DNA of 64,000 bases. It comes from Amycolatopsis sp. NBC_01480 (GTDB lineage Bacteria; Actinomycetota; Actinomycetes; Mycobacteriales; Pseudonocardiaceae). The position numbers and the translations under genes are program-made. Below the pieces are notes generated by a model, which had not been told where the DNA came from, did no database searches, and was given only the letters and a program-made list of their open reading frames with translations. Shown piece after piece: positions 15,826 through 24,067 of this stretch; position 1 is the first letter of the stretch, and every line of letters starts with the position of its first letter. The stretch lies in the NCBI RefSeq assembly GCF_036227205.1, contig NZ_CP109442.1:1240001-1304000 (forward strand), in the 5' to 3' direction.

Positions 15826-16320
15826 ATGCCCACCGCAGTGCACACGATACTGGACAGCCCGGTGGGCGAGCTGACCCTCGTCGCCCGCGACGGCCTGCTC
15901 GCCGGCGTCTACATGACACAGCAACGGCACCTGCCGCCGCGCGAGACGTTCGGCGAACGTGACGAGCGGCCGTTCGGCGCCGTGATCACCCAGCTCGAGG
16001 AGTACTTCGCAGGTTCGCGCACCGAATTCGACCTGCCGCTGGCGCTGCGCGGGACGCCGTTCCAGGAAACGGTCTGGCGCGCGCTGACCACCATCCCGTA
16101 CGGCGAGACGACCAGCTACGGCGAGCTGGCGGAGCAGATCGGGCGGCCGGCCGCCTCGCGGGCGGTCGGGCTGGCCAACGGCAAGAACCCGGTCAGCATC
16201 ATCGTGCCGTGCCACCGAGTGGTCGGCAGCAGCGGCAGCCTCACCGGCTACGGCGGCGGGCTCGAGCGCAAACGGCAGCTGCTCGACTTCGAAAACGGCC
16301 GCACCGCGGCACTCTTCTGA
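15826..16320 (+). CDS. ogt: methylated-DNA--protein-cysteine methyltransferase
   Basis: A 164-residue suicide enzyme that transfers the methyl group from O6-methylguanine in DNA to its own cysteine. The active site is IIVPCHRVVG (Cys129), preceded by the DNA-binding helix TTSYGELAEQIGRPAASRAV. It forms an alkylation repair operon with alkA: 11 bases apart, GAGAGGAA ribosome site. Length is normal. Directly after its stop codon there is a 33-base duplication. Confidence 0.95.
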   Translation: MPTAVHTILDSPVGELTLVARDGLLAGVYMTQQRHLPPRETFGERDERPFGAVITQLEEYFAGSRTEFDLPLALRGTPFQETVWRALTTIPYGETTSYGELAEQIGRPAASRAVGLANGKNPVSIIVPCHRVVGSSGSLTGYGGGLERKRQLLDFENGRTAALF

Positions 16321-16383
16321 GCGATGCGCGGCTGTCCGGTGGCGGAGTTCTGAGCGATGCGCGGCCGTTTGGTGGCAGAGTGC
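16318..16383 (+). repeat. 33-base tandem duplication starting at the ogt stop codon
   Basis: Two adjacent copies, 16318-16350 and 16351-16383, both begin TGAGCGATGCGCGGC and share GGTGGC and GAGT blocks, differing at six positions. The first TGA is the ogt stop. The period is a multiple of three. Confidence 0.8.
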
Positions 16384-16428
16384 GGACGGGTAACCGCCCC
16401 GTGAGAACCGCCGACGAAGGAGTGCGCT

Positions 16429-17799
16429 GTGGCCATCGAATCCGTGAACCCCGCGAACGGCGAACGGCTGCTCTCGTTCGACGCGCTGACCGCCCGCGAG
16501 CTCGACGGGAAGCTGGCACACGCGGCGGAGGCGTTCGCGAGCTACCGGCACACCTCGTACGCCGAGCGCGCCGGTTGGCTTCGCCGCGCCGCCGATCTGC
16601 TCGACGAGGAGGCCGGTGAGCTGGGCCGGCTCGCGACCCTCGAGATGGGCAAGACGCTGGCGTCCGCCGTCGCGGAGGTGCACAAGAGCGCGAAGGGCTG
16701 CCGCTGGTACGCCGAGCACGGCGAGGGGATGCTGGCGGACGAGCCCTGGCCGATCGACGGCGCGCGGGTGCGCACCCGCTACGAGCCGCTGGGCCCGGTG
16801 CTCGCGGTGATGCCGTGGAACTTCCCGTACTGGCAGGTGTTCCGGTTCGCGGCGCCGGCGCTGATGGCTGGCAACGTCGGGCTGCTCAAGCACGCCTCGA
16901 ACGTGCCGCAGTGCGCGCTGAAGATCGAGGATGTGCTGCTGCGCGCGGGTTTCGCCGAGGGCGTGTTCCAGACGCTGCTCATCCCGTCCTCGGCCGTCAA
17001 GGGGGTGATCGAGGACGACCGCGTGCGCGCGGTGACGCTGACCGGCAGCGAGCCCGCCGGGCGCCAGGTGGCCGCGACGGCCGGCGGCGCGGTCAAGCCG
17101 AGCGTGCTCGAGCTGGGCGGGGCCGACCCGTTCATCGTGATGCCGTCGGCGGACATCGAGGAAGCGGCGAAGCAGGCCGTGGCGTCGCGGATGCTGAACA
17201 ACGGCCAGTCTTGCGTGAACGCGAAGCGGTTCCTGCTGCACGAGTCCATCGCCGACGAGTTCCTGCGGCACATGGTCGCGCGGATGGAGGCGTTGAAGAT
17301 CGGCGACCCGATGGCCGACGACACCGACCTCGGCCCGCTGTCTTCGGCCGATGCGGTGAAGACGCTCGACCAACAGGTGCGCGACACCGTGGAAGCGGGC
17401 GCCGACGTCCTCACCGGTGGCACACCCCTGGACGGCCCGGGGTATTTCTACCCGCCGACGGTGCTCACCAACATCCCGGACAGCTCCCCCGGCCACCACG
17501 AGGAGTTCTTCGGCCCGGTCGCCCTGGTCTGGCGCGTCAGCAGCGCCGACGAAGCCGTCCGCGTCGCCAACGACTCCCCGTTCGGCCTGAGCGGCTCGGC
17601 CTGGACCGCCGACGAGGCCGAGCAGGAGAAGTTCATCGCCGAGGTGGACACCGGCATGATGTACGTCAACAAATTCACCGAGTCCACGCCGGAGGTCCCC
17701 TTCGGCGGCACCCGCAACTCGGGTTACGGCCGGGAGCTGGCCGCGTTCGGCCCGCGTTCGTTCGTGAACCCGAAAACCGTGTGGGTGCAAGGGAAGTAA
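16429..17799 (+). CDS. NAD(P)-dependent succinate-semialdehyde-type aldehyde dehydrogenase
   Basis: A 456-residue aldehyde dehydrogenase. It has MPWNFPYWQVFRFAAPALMA (cofactor binding), the catalytic glutamate in VLELGGADPFIV and the catalytic cysteine in NNGQSCVNAKRF. The short N-terminus (AIESVNPANGE) and these motifs match the GabD2/YneI subgroup that oxidises succinate semialdehyde. GTG 16429 has AAGGAG six bases upstream. It is alone in its transcript; the putrescine/GABA-type genes at 44.5-49.6 kb could supply its substrate, but linkage is only metabolic inference. Confidence 0.9.
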   Translation: MAIESVNPANGERLLSFDALTARELDGKLAHAAEAFASYRHTSYAERAGWLRRAADLLDEEAGELGRLATLEMGKTLASAVAEVHKSAKGCRWYAEHGEGMLADEPWPIDGARVRTRYEPLGPVLAVMPWNFPYWQVFRFAAPALMAGNVGLLKHASNVPQCALKIEDVLLRAGFAEGVFQTLLIPSSAVKGVIEDDRVRAVTLTGSEPAGRQVAATAGGAVKPSVLELGGADPFIVMPSADIEEAAKQAVASRMLNNGQSCVNAKRFLLHESIADEFLRHMVARMEALKIGDPMADDTDLGPLSSADAVKTLDQQVRDTVEAGADVLTGGTPLDGPGYFYPPTVLTNIPDSSPGHHEEFFGPVALVWRVSSADEAVRVANDSPFGLSGSAWTADEAEQEKFIAEVDTGMMYVNKFTESTPEVPFGGTRNSGYGRELAAFGPRSFVNPKTVWVQGK

Positions 17800-17811
17800 T
17801 CCCCGGCAACG

Positions 17812-17851
17812 CCGCCGCTCCGGTCGGCCCGTCGACGAACCGGAGCGGCGG
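17812..17851 (+). terminator. hairpin after the aldehyde dehydrogenase gene
   Basis: Perfect 13-base arms (17812-17824 and 17839-17851, arm CCGCCGCTCCGGT, allowing the outer pair) enclose a 14-base loop. It starts 12 bases after the stop. Confidence 0.65.
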
Positions 17852-18009
17852 GCGGCCACCGTCTCCGATGGACAGACGAACCGACCGCCAGCCCGGAACA
17901 GCCGTCGTTTGGCCATGCGCCTCCAAGCCCGCGCGACCTTCGTGGTTATCCTGCTGGCGACGGTGCGGTGGTTCCGTCCGGTGGGATTTACGAGGATGAG
18001 GACAGTGCT

Positions 18010-18393
18010 GTGGTCACAGGTAAAGTTGTTCATTTCGACGAGGCTCGCGGGTTCGGTTTCGTCTCGCCCGACGACGGCGGGGACGATGTCTTCCTGCACG
18101 TGAATGACATTCACTTCGACAAGCGCCTGCTCGCGCCCGGGGTGCAGCTGCAATTCGACACCGAAGAGGGCGACCGGGGCCTGAAGGCCGCGCGGGTCAG
18201 CCTGGTCGAAAGCGGGCAGCGCCGTCCGGTGCACGACGACGACCTCGGCGACCTCCTGCCGGAACACGAGTTCCTGGAGGAGCTCACCGAGCAGCTGCTG
18301 GTCAAAGCGTCCTCTTTGACCGGTGAGCAGATCGTCGCCGTGCGGCGGTGTGTGATGGGGCTGGCACGCTCCCACGGCTGGCTGGAGGAGTGA
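18010..18393 (+). CDS. cold-shock-domain protein with helical C-terminal extension
   Basis: A 127-residue nucleic-acid-binding protein. Residues 1-65 are a cold-shock domain with RNP1 ARGFGFVSPDD and RNP2 DDVFLHVNDI. The C-terminal 60 residues are an acidic/helical extension (LLPEHEFLEELTEQLLVKAS) found in a group of actinobacterial Csp proteins. GTG 18010 (VVTGKVVHFDE) is chosen by family fit with GAGG upstream; the ATG at 17968 would add 14 unrelated residues. Likely an RNA chaperone. A strong hairpin follows. Confidence 0.88.
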   Translation: MVTGKVVHFDEARGFGFVSPDDGGDDVFLHVNDIHFDKRLLAPGVQLQFDTEEGDRGLKAARVSLVESGQRRPVHDDDLGDLLPEHEFLEELTEQLLVKASSLTGEQIVAVRRCVMGLARSHGWLEE

Positions 18394-18395
18394 CC

Positions 18396-18424
18396 GTGGT
18401 CGCCGCCGGTCCGGCGGCGACCAC
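18396..18424. terminator. perfect hairpin between convergent genes
   Basis: Fourteen-base perfect arms (18396-18409 and 18411-18424, arm GTGGTCGCCGCCGG) around one central base. It starts three bases after the cold-shock gene stop and probably serves both convergent genes. Confidence 0.75.
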
Positions 18425-18456
18425 CGGCTCCACGTCCGGCGGAGACTGATCACGGC

Positions 18457-19290
18457 TCAGCGTCCGAAAAGGGCGTTCAGCGTGCCGAAGTCCAGGCTTT
18501 GCTCCAGCTCCGCATACGTGCCCTTGGTGAGCATCTCGGCCGCCGCGCGCTCGGCGAGGGTGTACGCCGCCTGGGCGATGACGGTGCCGACGGTGACCCG
18601 ACGGACGCCCACGCCCGCCAGCTCGGAAACCGAGGGCGCACCCGGACCCGCCATGGCGGCGATGGGAATCGGGGCGGCCGCAGTGAGCCTGCGCAGGACT
18701 TCGAGATCCACCAGGCCCGGCACGAACAGGCAGTCCGCGCCCGCCTCGGCATAAGCGGTCGCCCGCGCCAGCACGTCGTCCAGCCGGCCTTCCGGGGCGC
18801 CGACCCCGAACAGGTACACGTCGGTCCTCGCGTTGATCACCAGCTCCGGCAGCCCAGCCGCCGTTGCCGCTTCGCGAGCCGCACGCAGCCGTTCCGCATG
18901 GGCCGGCACATCGAACAGGTTCAGCGTGCCCGCAATCGAATCCTCCAGGTTCACCCCGGCCGCGCCCGCCTCGACGATCGCCGAGACCGTCTCCGCGACG
19001 TCGGCCGGCGCCGGCCCGTAACCGCCCTCGATGTCCGCGCTCACCGGAACCGTGACGGCCGCCGCGATACGCCGCACCGCCGACACCATCTCCGCCCGGC
19101 TGAGCCGCTGCCCGTCGCCCCGGCCGAGGGCCCACGAAACGCCGCCGCTCGTCGTCGCGATCGCCGGGGCGCCCGCGCGCTCGATGACCGCCGCACTGCC
19201 CGCGTCCCACGCGTTCGGCAGCACCAGCACTGCCCGCTCGTGCGCCGCCCTGAACGCCTTTGCCTTGTCCCGCAACGATTCCAGTGTCAT
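18457..19290 (-). CDS. isocitrate lyase/PEP mutase family protein
   Basis: A 277-residue TIM-barrel enzyme of the ICL/PEP-mutase superfamily: VLPNAWDAGSAAVIERAGAP, SADIEGGYG (metal-binding acidic residues), GVNLEDS and INARTDVYL. These match the oxaloacetate decarboxylase/carboxyvinyl-phosphonate-like subgroup. The catalytic KKCGH-type loop of true isocitrate lyases is missing, so it is not ICL. GGGAGG lies upstream of ATG 19290. The physiological substrate is not evident from the neighbours. Confidence 0.87.
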   Translation of the reverse strand: MTLESLRDKAKAFRAAHERAVLVLPNAWDAGSAAVIERAGAPAIATTSGGVSWALGRGDGQRLSRAEMVSAVRRIAAAVTVPVSADIEGGYGPAPADVAETVSAIVEAGAAGVNLEDSIAGTLNLFDVPAHAERLRAAREAATAAGLPELVINARTDVYLFGVGAPEGRLDDVLARATAYAEAGADCLFVPGLVDLEVLRRLTAAAPIPIAAMAGPGAPSVSELAGVGVRRVTVGTVIAQAAYTLAERAAAEMLTKGTYAELEQSLDFGTLNALFGR

Positions 19291-19365
19291 GTCGATCCTC
19301 CCCGGCCGGCGCTCGCCGACCGAGGAAGAAGCTAGCAGCGGGCACCGACAAAAACCGGCCGCCGG

Positions 19366-20382
19366 TCACGCCCCCAGTTCTAGCACCACGCGAAAACGGG
19401 CCTGGCCGGAGAGCATGCGCTCGTACGCCTGGGGAGCCTCGGCGAAGGGCCGCACCTCGGTCATCGGGTGAATGCCGCGGGCGTTCGCGAACGCCAGGCT
19501 GTCCTCGTTTTCGATCGACGAGCCGGTGAGGCTGCCGCTGACGGTGCGCGTGCCGAAAATCAGTTCCGAGGTCTGTACCTCGATCGGGTCGGCCGCCGCG
19601 CCGACGACGATCAGCCGCCCGCGCGGCGCAAGCCCGGCAACCAGCGGGGACATGGACGCGCCACTCGCGGCCGTCGCGACGATCGCTGCCGCGCCACCGA
19701 GTGCCTGCAACGCCTGGCCGGGGTCCTCGGCGGAGCTGTCGATGTAACGGTCCGCGCCGAGCTTCGCGGCCAGCTCCGCCTTGTCCGTGCCACGCGCGAT
19801 GGCGGCAACGCGGTGGCCGAGCGCCTTCGCGTACTGGACGCCGAGATGGCCGAGCCCCCCGATTCCCTGCACCGCGACCAGCGAACCAGGACACGCGTCG
19901 ATCTGGCCGAGCGCACTGTAAGTGGTCAGCCCGGCGCACAGCAGCGGGGCGGCGTCCACAGAGGACAGTCCCTCGGGCACCCGGGCGAGGCCGGACGTGC
20001 GTGCGTACGCGTATTCGGCGTACCCGCCGTCGACGTCGCTGCCGGTCTGCGGCTGATCGGCGCAGTTGACGAAGTCCCCTCGGCGACACTGCTCGCACTC
20101 GCCGCAGTGGCCGGCGAGGAAGCCGATGCCAACCCGCTCGCCCACCCGCCAGGCCCGTACCCCGGCGCCGACGGCGTCGATCACGCCGACGATCTCGTGC
20201 CCGGGTACCACGGGCTGCTCGGGGTGGGCCCGCAGCCCCTCGACACCGAGGACGTCGGAATGGCAGACGCCGCAGTACTCGACCTTGACCCGCACCTGAC
20301 CGGGCAGCGGCTCGGCCAGCTCCCGTTCGACCAGCCGGAACTGGCGGGACCCGGTGACTTCGAAGGCTCGGTAAGTTGTCAT
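19366..20382 (-). CDS. zinc-dependent alcohol/aldehyde dehydrogenase
   Basis: A 338-residue medium-chain dehydrogenase. Catalytic zinc ligands are Cys37 and the GHE motif (His62, Glu63); structural zinc is held by cysteines 93, 96, 99 and 107. The NAD(P) site is AVQGIGGLGHLGVQYAKALG. It is closest to the AdhA/YahK group that reduces aldehydes. The start ATG 20382 lies six bases after a -10-like TCATAT, so the transcript appears leaderless. An operator identical over 15 bases to one in front of the TetR gene at 21667 overlaps this promoter. Confidence 0.93.
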   Translation of the reverse strand: MTTYRAFEVTGSRQFRLVERELAEPLPGQVRVKVEYCGVCHSDVLGVEGLRAHPEQPVVPGHEIVGVIDAVGAGVRAWRVGERVGIGFLAGHCGECEQCRRGDFVNCADQPQTGSDVDGGYAEYAYARTSGLARVPEGLSSVDAAPLLCAGLTTYSALGQIDACPGSLVAVQGIGGLGHLGVQYAKALGHRVAAIARGTDKAELAAKLGADRYIDSSAEDPGQALQALGGAAAIVATAASGASMSPLVAGLAPRGRLIVVGAAADPIEVQTSELIFGTRTVSGSLTGSSIENEDSLAFANARGIHPMTEVRPFAEAPQAYERMLSGQARFRVVLELGA

Positions 20383-20388
20383 GAATTG

Positions 20389-20417
20389 ATATGACCGGTC
20401 GTCTTAGATCATGTCAA
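20389..20417 (-). promoter_or_regulatory. promoter of the alcohol dehydrogenase with TetR-type operator
   Basis: On the minus strand TTGACA (20417-20412) is followed after 17 bases by TCATAT (20394-20389), then six bases to the ATG. The operator AGACGACCGGTCATA (20404-20390) fills the spacer and -10, the right position for repression. The same 15 bases recur at 21678-21692. Confidence 0.75.
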
Positions 20418-20456
20418 GGGGTTCCCACCGCCGGCAGGGCGGAAAAATCGCGGAAC

Positions 20457-21089
20457 TCAGGGCAAGTCGAAGCCCAGTTCCTTCGCGGCGTTCTCCGGGG
20501 TCGGCTGAGCCCAGCGCTCGGCGACCGCGGTATGCGTGGACAGGCTGCGCAGCTCCGCGCGGTCCAGGTACAGCATTCCGGCCAGGTGATCCGTCTCGTG
20601 CTGGATGATGCGGGCCGGCCAGCCGGCCAGCTCCTCGTCCAGGAACGAACCCGTCTCGTCCTCCGTTTCGAGGCGAACGCGCAACGGGCGGGAAACCACC
20701 GCCTGCCAGCCGTGCACGCTGAGGCAGCCCTCGAAGAACGCGGCGCGCTCCTCACCCAGCGGGGTGTAGCGCGGGTTCACCAGGACGCGGAACGGCAGCG
20801 GTGCGATCCCGCGAGCCTCGAGCGTCGACGCGGGCACGCCGGGACGTTCCTGGGCGCGGTCCTCGACCACGGCGAGCCGCACCGGAAGGCCGATTTGCGG
20901 CGCCGCCAGGCCTACGCCGGGAGCCTCGTGCATGGTCACCTTCATGCCTTCCACCAGCGCAGCCAAGGTGCCGGCGGCAAGCTCGCCCTCATACGGAAGC
21001 GCCGGGTTTCGCAGCACCGGGTCGCCCGCCTGGACGATGGGCCACGGCAGCGGCCGCGCGAGCAGTTCGTCCACCAGGTCGATGAGCAA
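20457..21089 (-). CDS. def: peptide deformylase
   Basis: About 210 residues. All three deformylase motifs are present: GVGLAAPQIG, EGCLSV (metal-binding cysteine) and QHETDHLAG (HExxH metal site). It removes the formyl group from nascent protein N-termini. The start is uncertain: TTG 21089, just behind GAGGGAG and 11 bases after the TetR stop, is my choice, since no ATG or better GTG precedes the conserved region. It is apparently co-transcribed with the TetR gene, which is unusual for a housekeeping function and suggests a second, inducible deformylase. Confidence 0.88.
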   Translation of the reverse strand: MLIDLVDELLARPLPWPIVQAGDPVLRNPALPYEGELAAGTLAALVEGMKVTMHEAPGVGLAAPQIGLPVRLAVVEDRAQERPGVPASTLEARGIAPLPFRVLVNPRYTPLGEERAAFFEGCLSVHGWQAVVSRPLRVRLETEDETGSFLDEELAGWPARIIQHETDHLAGMLYLDRAELRSLSTHTAVAERWAQPTPENAAKELGFDLP

Positions 21090-21100
21090 GCGCTCCCTCT

Positions 21101-21667
21101 CTACAACAGTGAGCCGAAGACGACCGCGAAGAAGTCGTCCAGCGGGGCGGCGGACTTCGCCACCTTGGCCCGGATGATCGCACCCTCCCACGCGTCCAGC
21201 ACGAACCGGCCGAGCCGGTCGGCGTCGCGGTCGGCCGGGACCTCGCCGGCCCGCTGGGCTTCTCGGATCGACTCGGCGATGTGCCCCGACCACTCGCTCA
21301 GGCTCGCCGCGACCTGATCCCGGATCACCTGACTGTGGTCGGCGCGCTCGGCACCCATGTTGCCGATCAGGCAGCCGCGCGTGAAGTCGGCGGCGACCAG
21401 CACGTCGCGCATCACGCCGAAGCGGGCGCGGAGGGTGTCCAGCGGGCCGAGGTCGCCGTGCCCGTCGCGCCATCCGGAGCTCTCCGCATACCGGGCGACC
21501 ACCTCGGCGCCGAGGTCTTCCTTGCTCTTGAAGTGGTTGTAGAACGAGCCTTTCGGCACTCCGGCGGCCCGGGTGATGGTGTCGACCGAGCAGGCCGAGA
21601 ACCCGTGGCGGTGGAACTCCGTGACCGCCGTCTCGACGATCACCTCACGAACGCTGGGACGAGGCAT
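21101..21667 (-). CDS. TetR-family regulator (NemR/AcuR-like)
   Basis: A 188-residue repressor. Helix-turn-helix: TITRAAGVPKGSFYNHFKSK at about 30-50. The ligand domain contains TRGCLIGNMGAE; a cysteine at this place is typical of the NemR/AcuR group, which senses reactive electrophiles or acryloyl compounds. It should bind the GACCGGTC-centred sites at 21678-21692 and 20390-20404, controlling itself, the downstream deformylase and the alcohol dehydrogenase. The ligand is inferred only by family likeness. Confidence 0.88.
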   Translation of the reverse strand: MPRPSVREVIVETAVTEFHRHGFSACSVDTITRAAGVPKGSFYNHFKSKEDLGAEVVARYAESSGWRDGHGDLGPLDTLRARFGVMRDVLVAADFTRGCLIGNMGAERADHSQVIRDQVAASLSEWSGHIAESIREAQRAGEVPADRDADRLGRFVLDAWEGAIIRAKVAKSAAPLDDFFAVVFGSLL

Positions 21668-21677
21668 CCCGCCAGCA

Positions 21678-21692
21678 TATGACCGGTCGTCT
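21678..21692. promoter_or_regulatory. TetR operator shared with the alcohol dehydrogenase promoter
   Basis: TATGACCGGTCGTCT is identical to 20390-20404 and has the palindromic core GACCGGTC. It lies 11 bases upstream of the TetR start and between that gene and the divergent 21732 gene. A TTGGCA hexamer 15 bases upstream of TCATAT on the minus strand is a possible TetR promoter. Confidence 0.75.
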
Positions 21693-21731
21693 CACCTTGC
21701 CAAGCGGCCGATCTGCGGCATGCTGGGCGAC

Positions 21732-22928
21732 GTGGCCTACGACGTGAACGCGATCCGCAAGCACTTCCCCGCACTGGACGAGGGCGCCGCCCACTTCGAC
21801 GGGCCCGGCGGGTCCCAAGTACCGGACGTGGTGGGCGAGGCCGTCGCGGCCACCCTCTGCTCCGCGATCTCCAACCGGGGCACGATCACCCCCGCGGAGC
21901 GCCGCGCCGACGGCCTCGTCCGCGACGCCCGTCAAGCGGTGGCCGACCTGCTGGCCGCCCAGCCCGAGGGCGTTGTCGTCGGGCGCAGCATGACTCAGGT
22001 GACCTACGACTTCTCGCGTGCCATCGCGAAGGACTGGCGCGACGGCGACGAGGTCGTGGTCACCCGCCTCGACCACGACGCGAACATCCGGCCGTGGATC
22101 CAGGCCGCCGAGGCGCGCGGGGTCACCGTGCGCTGGGCCGACTTCGACCCGGCGACGGGTGAGCTGCCCGTCGAAGCGGTGTCCTCGCTGCTTTCCGCGA
22201 AGACGCGGCTGGTGGCCGTGACGGCCGCGTCCAACCTGCTCGGCACCCGCCCGGACATCCCCGCCATCACGGCGAAAGCGCGTGAAGCGGGCGCGCTGAG
22301 CTACGTCGACGGCGTCCACCTCACGCCGCATTCGCCGGTAGACGTCAGCGCGCTGGGCGCGGACTTCTACGCGTGCTCGTCGTACAAGTTCCTCGGTCCG
22401 CACCTCGGCCTGCTGGCCGCGGCCCCGGAGCTGCTGGAGACGCTGCGGCCGGACAAGCTGGTGCCCTCCAGCGACGCCGTGCCCGAGCGATTCGAACTCG
22501 GCACCCTCCCCTATGAACTGCTCGCGGGCGCCACCGCGGCGATCGACTTCCTCGCCGGCCTCGTGCCTTCAGCGGGCAGCCGCCGAGAGCGTCTGCTGAC
22601 GTCGATGGCCGAGCTGGAGGCGCACGAGGAAGCCCTGCGCGAACGCCTCGACGCCGGCCTGGCCGAGCTGCCCCGAGTGGTGCGATACGGCTCTCCGGAC
22701 CGCCGCCGTACGCCGACGGTGCTGTTCACCGTCGAGGGCTTCACTCCGAAGGACGTGTACGAGCACCTCGCAAGCCACGGAATCAACGCGCCGGCCGCGA
22801 CCTTCTACGCCATCGAATGCTCGCGACACCTTGGCCTCGGCGACACCGGCGCAGTCCGCGCGGGCATCGCGCCGTACACCACCGCCGCGGAGGTGGACCG
22901 GCTGATCAGCGCGGTGGCCGCCCTGTGA
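21732..22928 (+). CDS. cysteine-desulfurase-like class V aminotransferase
   Basis: A 398-residue PLP enzyme. It begins VAYDVNAIRKHFPALDEG, has FDGPGGSQVP, the PLP contact TRLDHDANIRPW, YVDGVHLTPH and the PLP lysine in ACSSYKFLGPHLG. This matches the actinobacterial cysteine desulfurase-like group, whose substrate is not settled (sulfur transfer or isopenicillin-epimerase-like chemistry). GTG 21732 is chosen by homology; ATG 21720 is also possible. CATGCT seven bases before the GTG may be a -10 element. Confidence 0.87.
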   Translation: MAYDVNAIRKHFPALDEGAAHFDGPGGSQVPDVVGEAVAATLCSAISNRGTITPAERRADGLVRDARQAVADLLAAQPEGVVVGRSMTQVTYDFSRAIAKDWRDGDEVVVTRLDHDANIRPWIQAAEARGVTVRWADFDPATGELPVEAVSSLLSAKTRLVAVTAASNLLGTRPDIPAITAKAREAGALSYVDGVHLTPHSPVDVSALGADFYACSSYKFLGPHLGLLAAAPELLETLRPDKLVPSSDAVPERFELGTLPYELLAGATAAIDFLAGLVPSAGSRRERLLTSMAELEAHEEALRERLDAGLAELPRVVRYGSPDRRRTPTVLFTVEGFTPKDVYEHLASHGINAPAATFYAIECSRHLGLGDTGAVRAGIAPYTTAAEVDRLISAVAAL

Positions 22929-22941
22929 CGGGCAGGTGATT

Positions 22942-23544
22942 TCAGGCGGACCGACGGCGCCGCTTGTCCACCGCGCCGTCCAGCAGGGGCCGCAACTCCT
23001 CCACCACCACATCGAGCGGGCCCACGTCCTGATGGGCGCGGGCCAGCACGATGGCGCCTTCGAGCGCGCTGATCATCAACACCGCCAGCGAAGCCGTGCG
23101 CGCCGGCGGAACTCCCAGCTGCGACAGCGCCTCTTCGACCGGGCGCTGCCAGCCGGTGAAGGCCGAGCTGACGGCTTCGCGCAGGGACTCGTTGACCGCG
23201 GCCGCGTCGGCGACCGTGGCGACCAGCGGGCAGCCACCGTCGTAATCACGTTCGACCAGTTCCTCACGCCATTGGGCCGCCATCGCGGCGAACAGGCCGC
23301 CCGGCGTCGGCTCGTCGAGGGACTCGAGGCCGCGATGCACGCGGCGCGCGGCGTACCCGCCCGCCCAGGCGACGGCCTCGGCGAGGAGCTGGTCCTTACC
23401 CCGGGGGAAGTAGTGCTGGAGCGAGCCCCGCGGCGCACCCGCGTGCGCGACCACGTCCCGCATGCCGGTGCCGCCGACCCCCTGCGTCCTCAGCAGCTGC
23501 GCGGCGCTGAACACCATCCGCTCCCTGGCCGGCCTCTCCGCCAT
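22942..23544 (-). CDS. TetR-family regulator (LmrA/YxaF-like)
   Basis: A 200-residue repressor: N-terminal HTH with MRDVVAHAGAPRGSLQHYFP and a ligand domain with CPLVATVADAAAVNESLREA, matching the YxaF/LmrA group that controls efflux or detoxification genes. AGGAGGT lies five bases before ATG 23544. Its first 149 bases overlap the end of the upstream GNAT gene in another frame, so the two form an operon. It is the best candidate to bind the palindromes at 24017 and 24068. Confidence 0.87.
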   Translation of the reverse strand: MAERPARERMVFSAAQLLRTQGVGGTGMRDVVAHAGAPRGSLQHYFPRGKDQLLAEAVAWAGGYAARRVHRGLESLDEPTPGGLFAAMAAQWREELVERDYDGGCPLVATVADAAAVNESLREAVSSAFTGWQRPVEEALSQLGVPPARTASLAVLMISALEGAIVLARAHQDVGPLDVVVEELRPLLDGAVDKRRRRSA

Positions 23545-24031
23545 CAACGACCTCCTTCACCACATTCGCCAGGCTAGCCGTCACGACCAGCTCGAAGTCG
23601 CGCTCGCCGCGCTCGAACACCGGGACCAGGCGGAACCCGTGACGGCGCAGCAATCCCTCCGCGGGCGCGTTGCCCTCCTGCACGGTCGCGTGCACCGTCC
23701 AGCCCAGCCAGCGGGCCTCCCGCCAGGCGTGGCGGATCAGCGTGCTCGCGACGCCCCGCCGGTGCCACGCGTCCGCCACCAGAATGCCGAGATCGGCGCG
23801 GCACACGTCGTCCGGGACCAGGTTCAGCAGGCCGATCGGGACGTTGCCCACCTTGGCGACCAGCGCCGTCCCAGCCTGCAGGTAACCCCGGTACAGCAGC
23901 AGGATCCGCTCCGCGTCCGGCGGCCCGCCGAGCATGAAGCGGAGCCGGAGGCTCTCCGGCGAGCACGCCCGGACCAGGCTGGTCACCTCGTCGTCCGTGG
24001 CCGGCCCGGCCACCGTTATGACAGTTGTCAT
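23396..24031 (-). CDS. GNAT-family N-acetyltransferase with a run-on C-terminus
   Basis: A 211-residue acetyltransferase. The acetyl-CoA site is seen in LGILVADAWHRRGVASTLIRH, and NAPAEGLLRRHGFRLV is the usual domain end; the family-like part finishes at about residue 158 (FELVVTA). The last 50 residues are low-complexity, arginine/glycine-rich and are encoded in the 149 bases that overlap the TetR gene, so a natural stop may have been lost. Its first codons lie inside an operator palindrome at 24017-24032, so expression is presumably repressed by the partner TetR. Confidence 0.8.
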   Translation of the reverse strand: MTTVITVAGPATDDEVTSLVRACSPESLRLRFMLGGPPDAERILLLYRGYLQAGTALVAKVGNVPIGLLNLVPDDVCRADLGILVADAWHRRGVASTLIRHAWREARWLGWTVHATVQEGNAPAEGLLRRHGFRLVPVFERGERDFELVVTASLANVVKEVVDGGEAGQGADGVQRRAAAEDAGGRRHRHAGRGRARGCAAGLAPALLPPG

Positions 24032-24032
24032 A
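24017..24032. promoter_or_regulatory. TetR-type operator 1 (over the GNAT start codon)
   Basis: TATGACAGTTGTCATA: seven-base arms TATGACA/TGTCATA, perfect around two bases. It contains the GNAT ATG, so binding would block transcription start or early elongation. Confidence 0.75.
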
Positions 24033-24067
24033 GTCCAGGTCTAGCACGGCACTGCCGATCGACTCAC

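Noticed and set aside
14446..18453. A 1335-residue open frame on the minus strand
   Set aside because: It runs antisense through alkA, ogt, the aldehyde dehydrogenase and the cold-shock gene; high GC removes stops from opposite frames. Its translation is histidine/arginine-rich without any family pattern.
18457..22928. A biosynthetic gene cluster
   Set aside because: The enzymes here (ICL/PEP-mutase family, dehydrogenase, class V aminotransferase) lack any core assembly gene such as a polyketide or peptide synthetase or terpene synthase.
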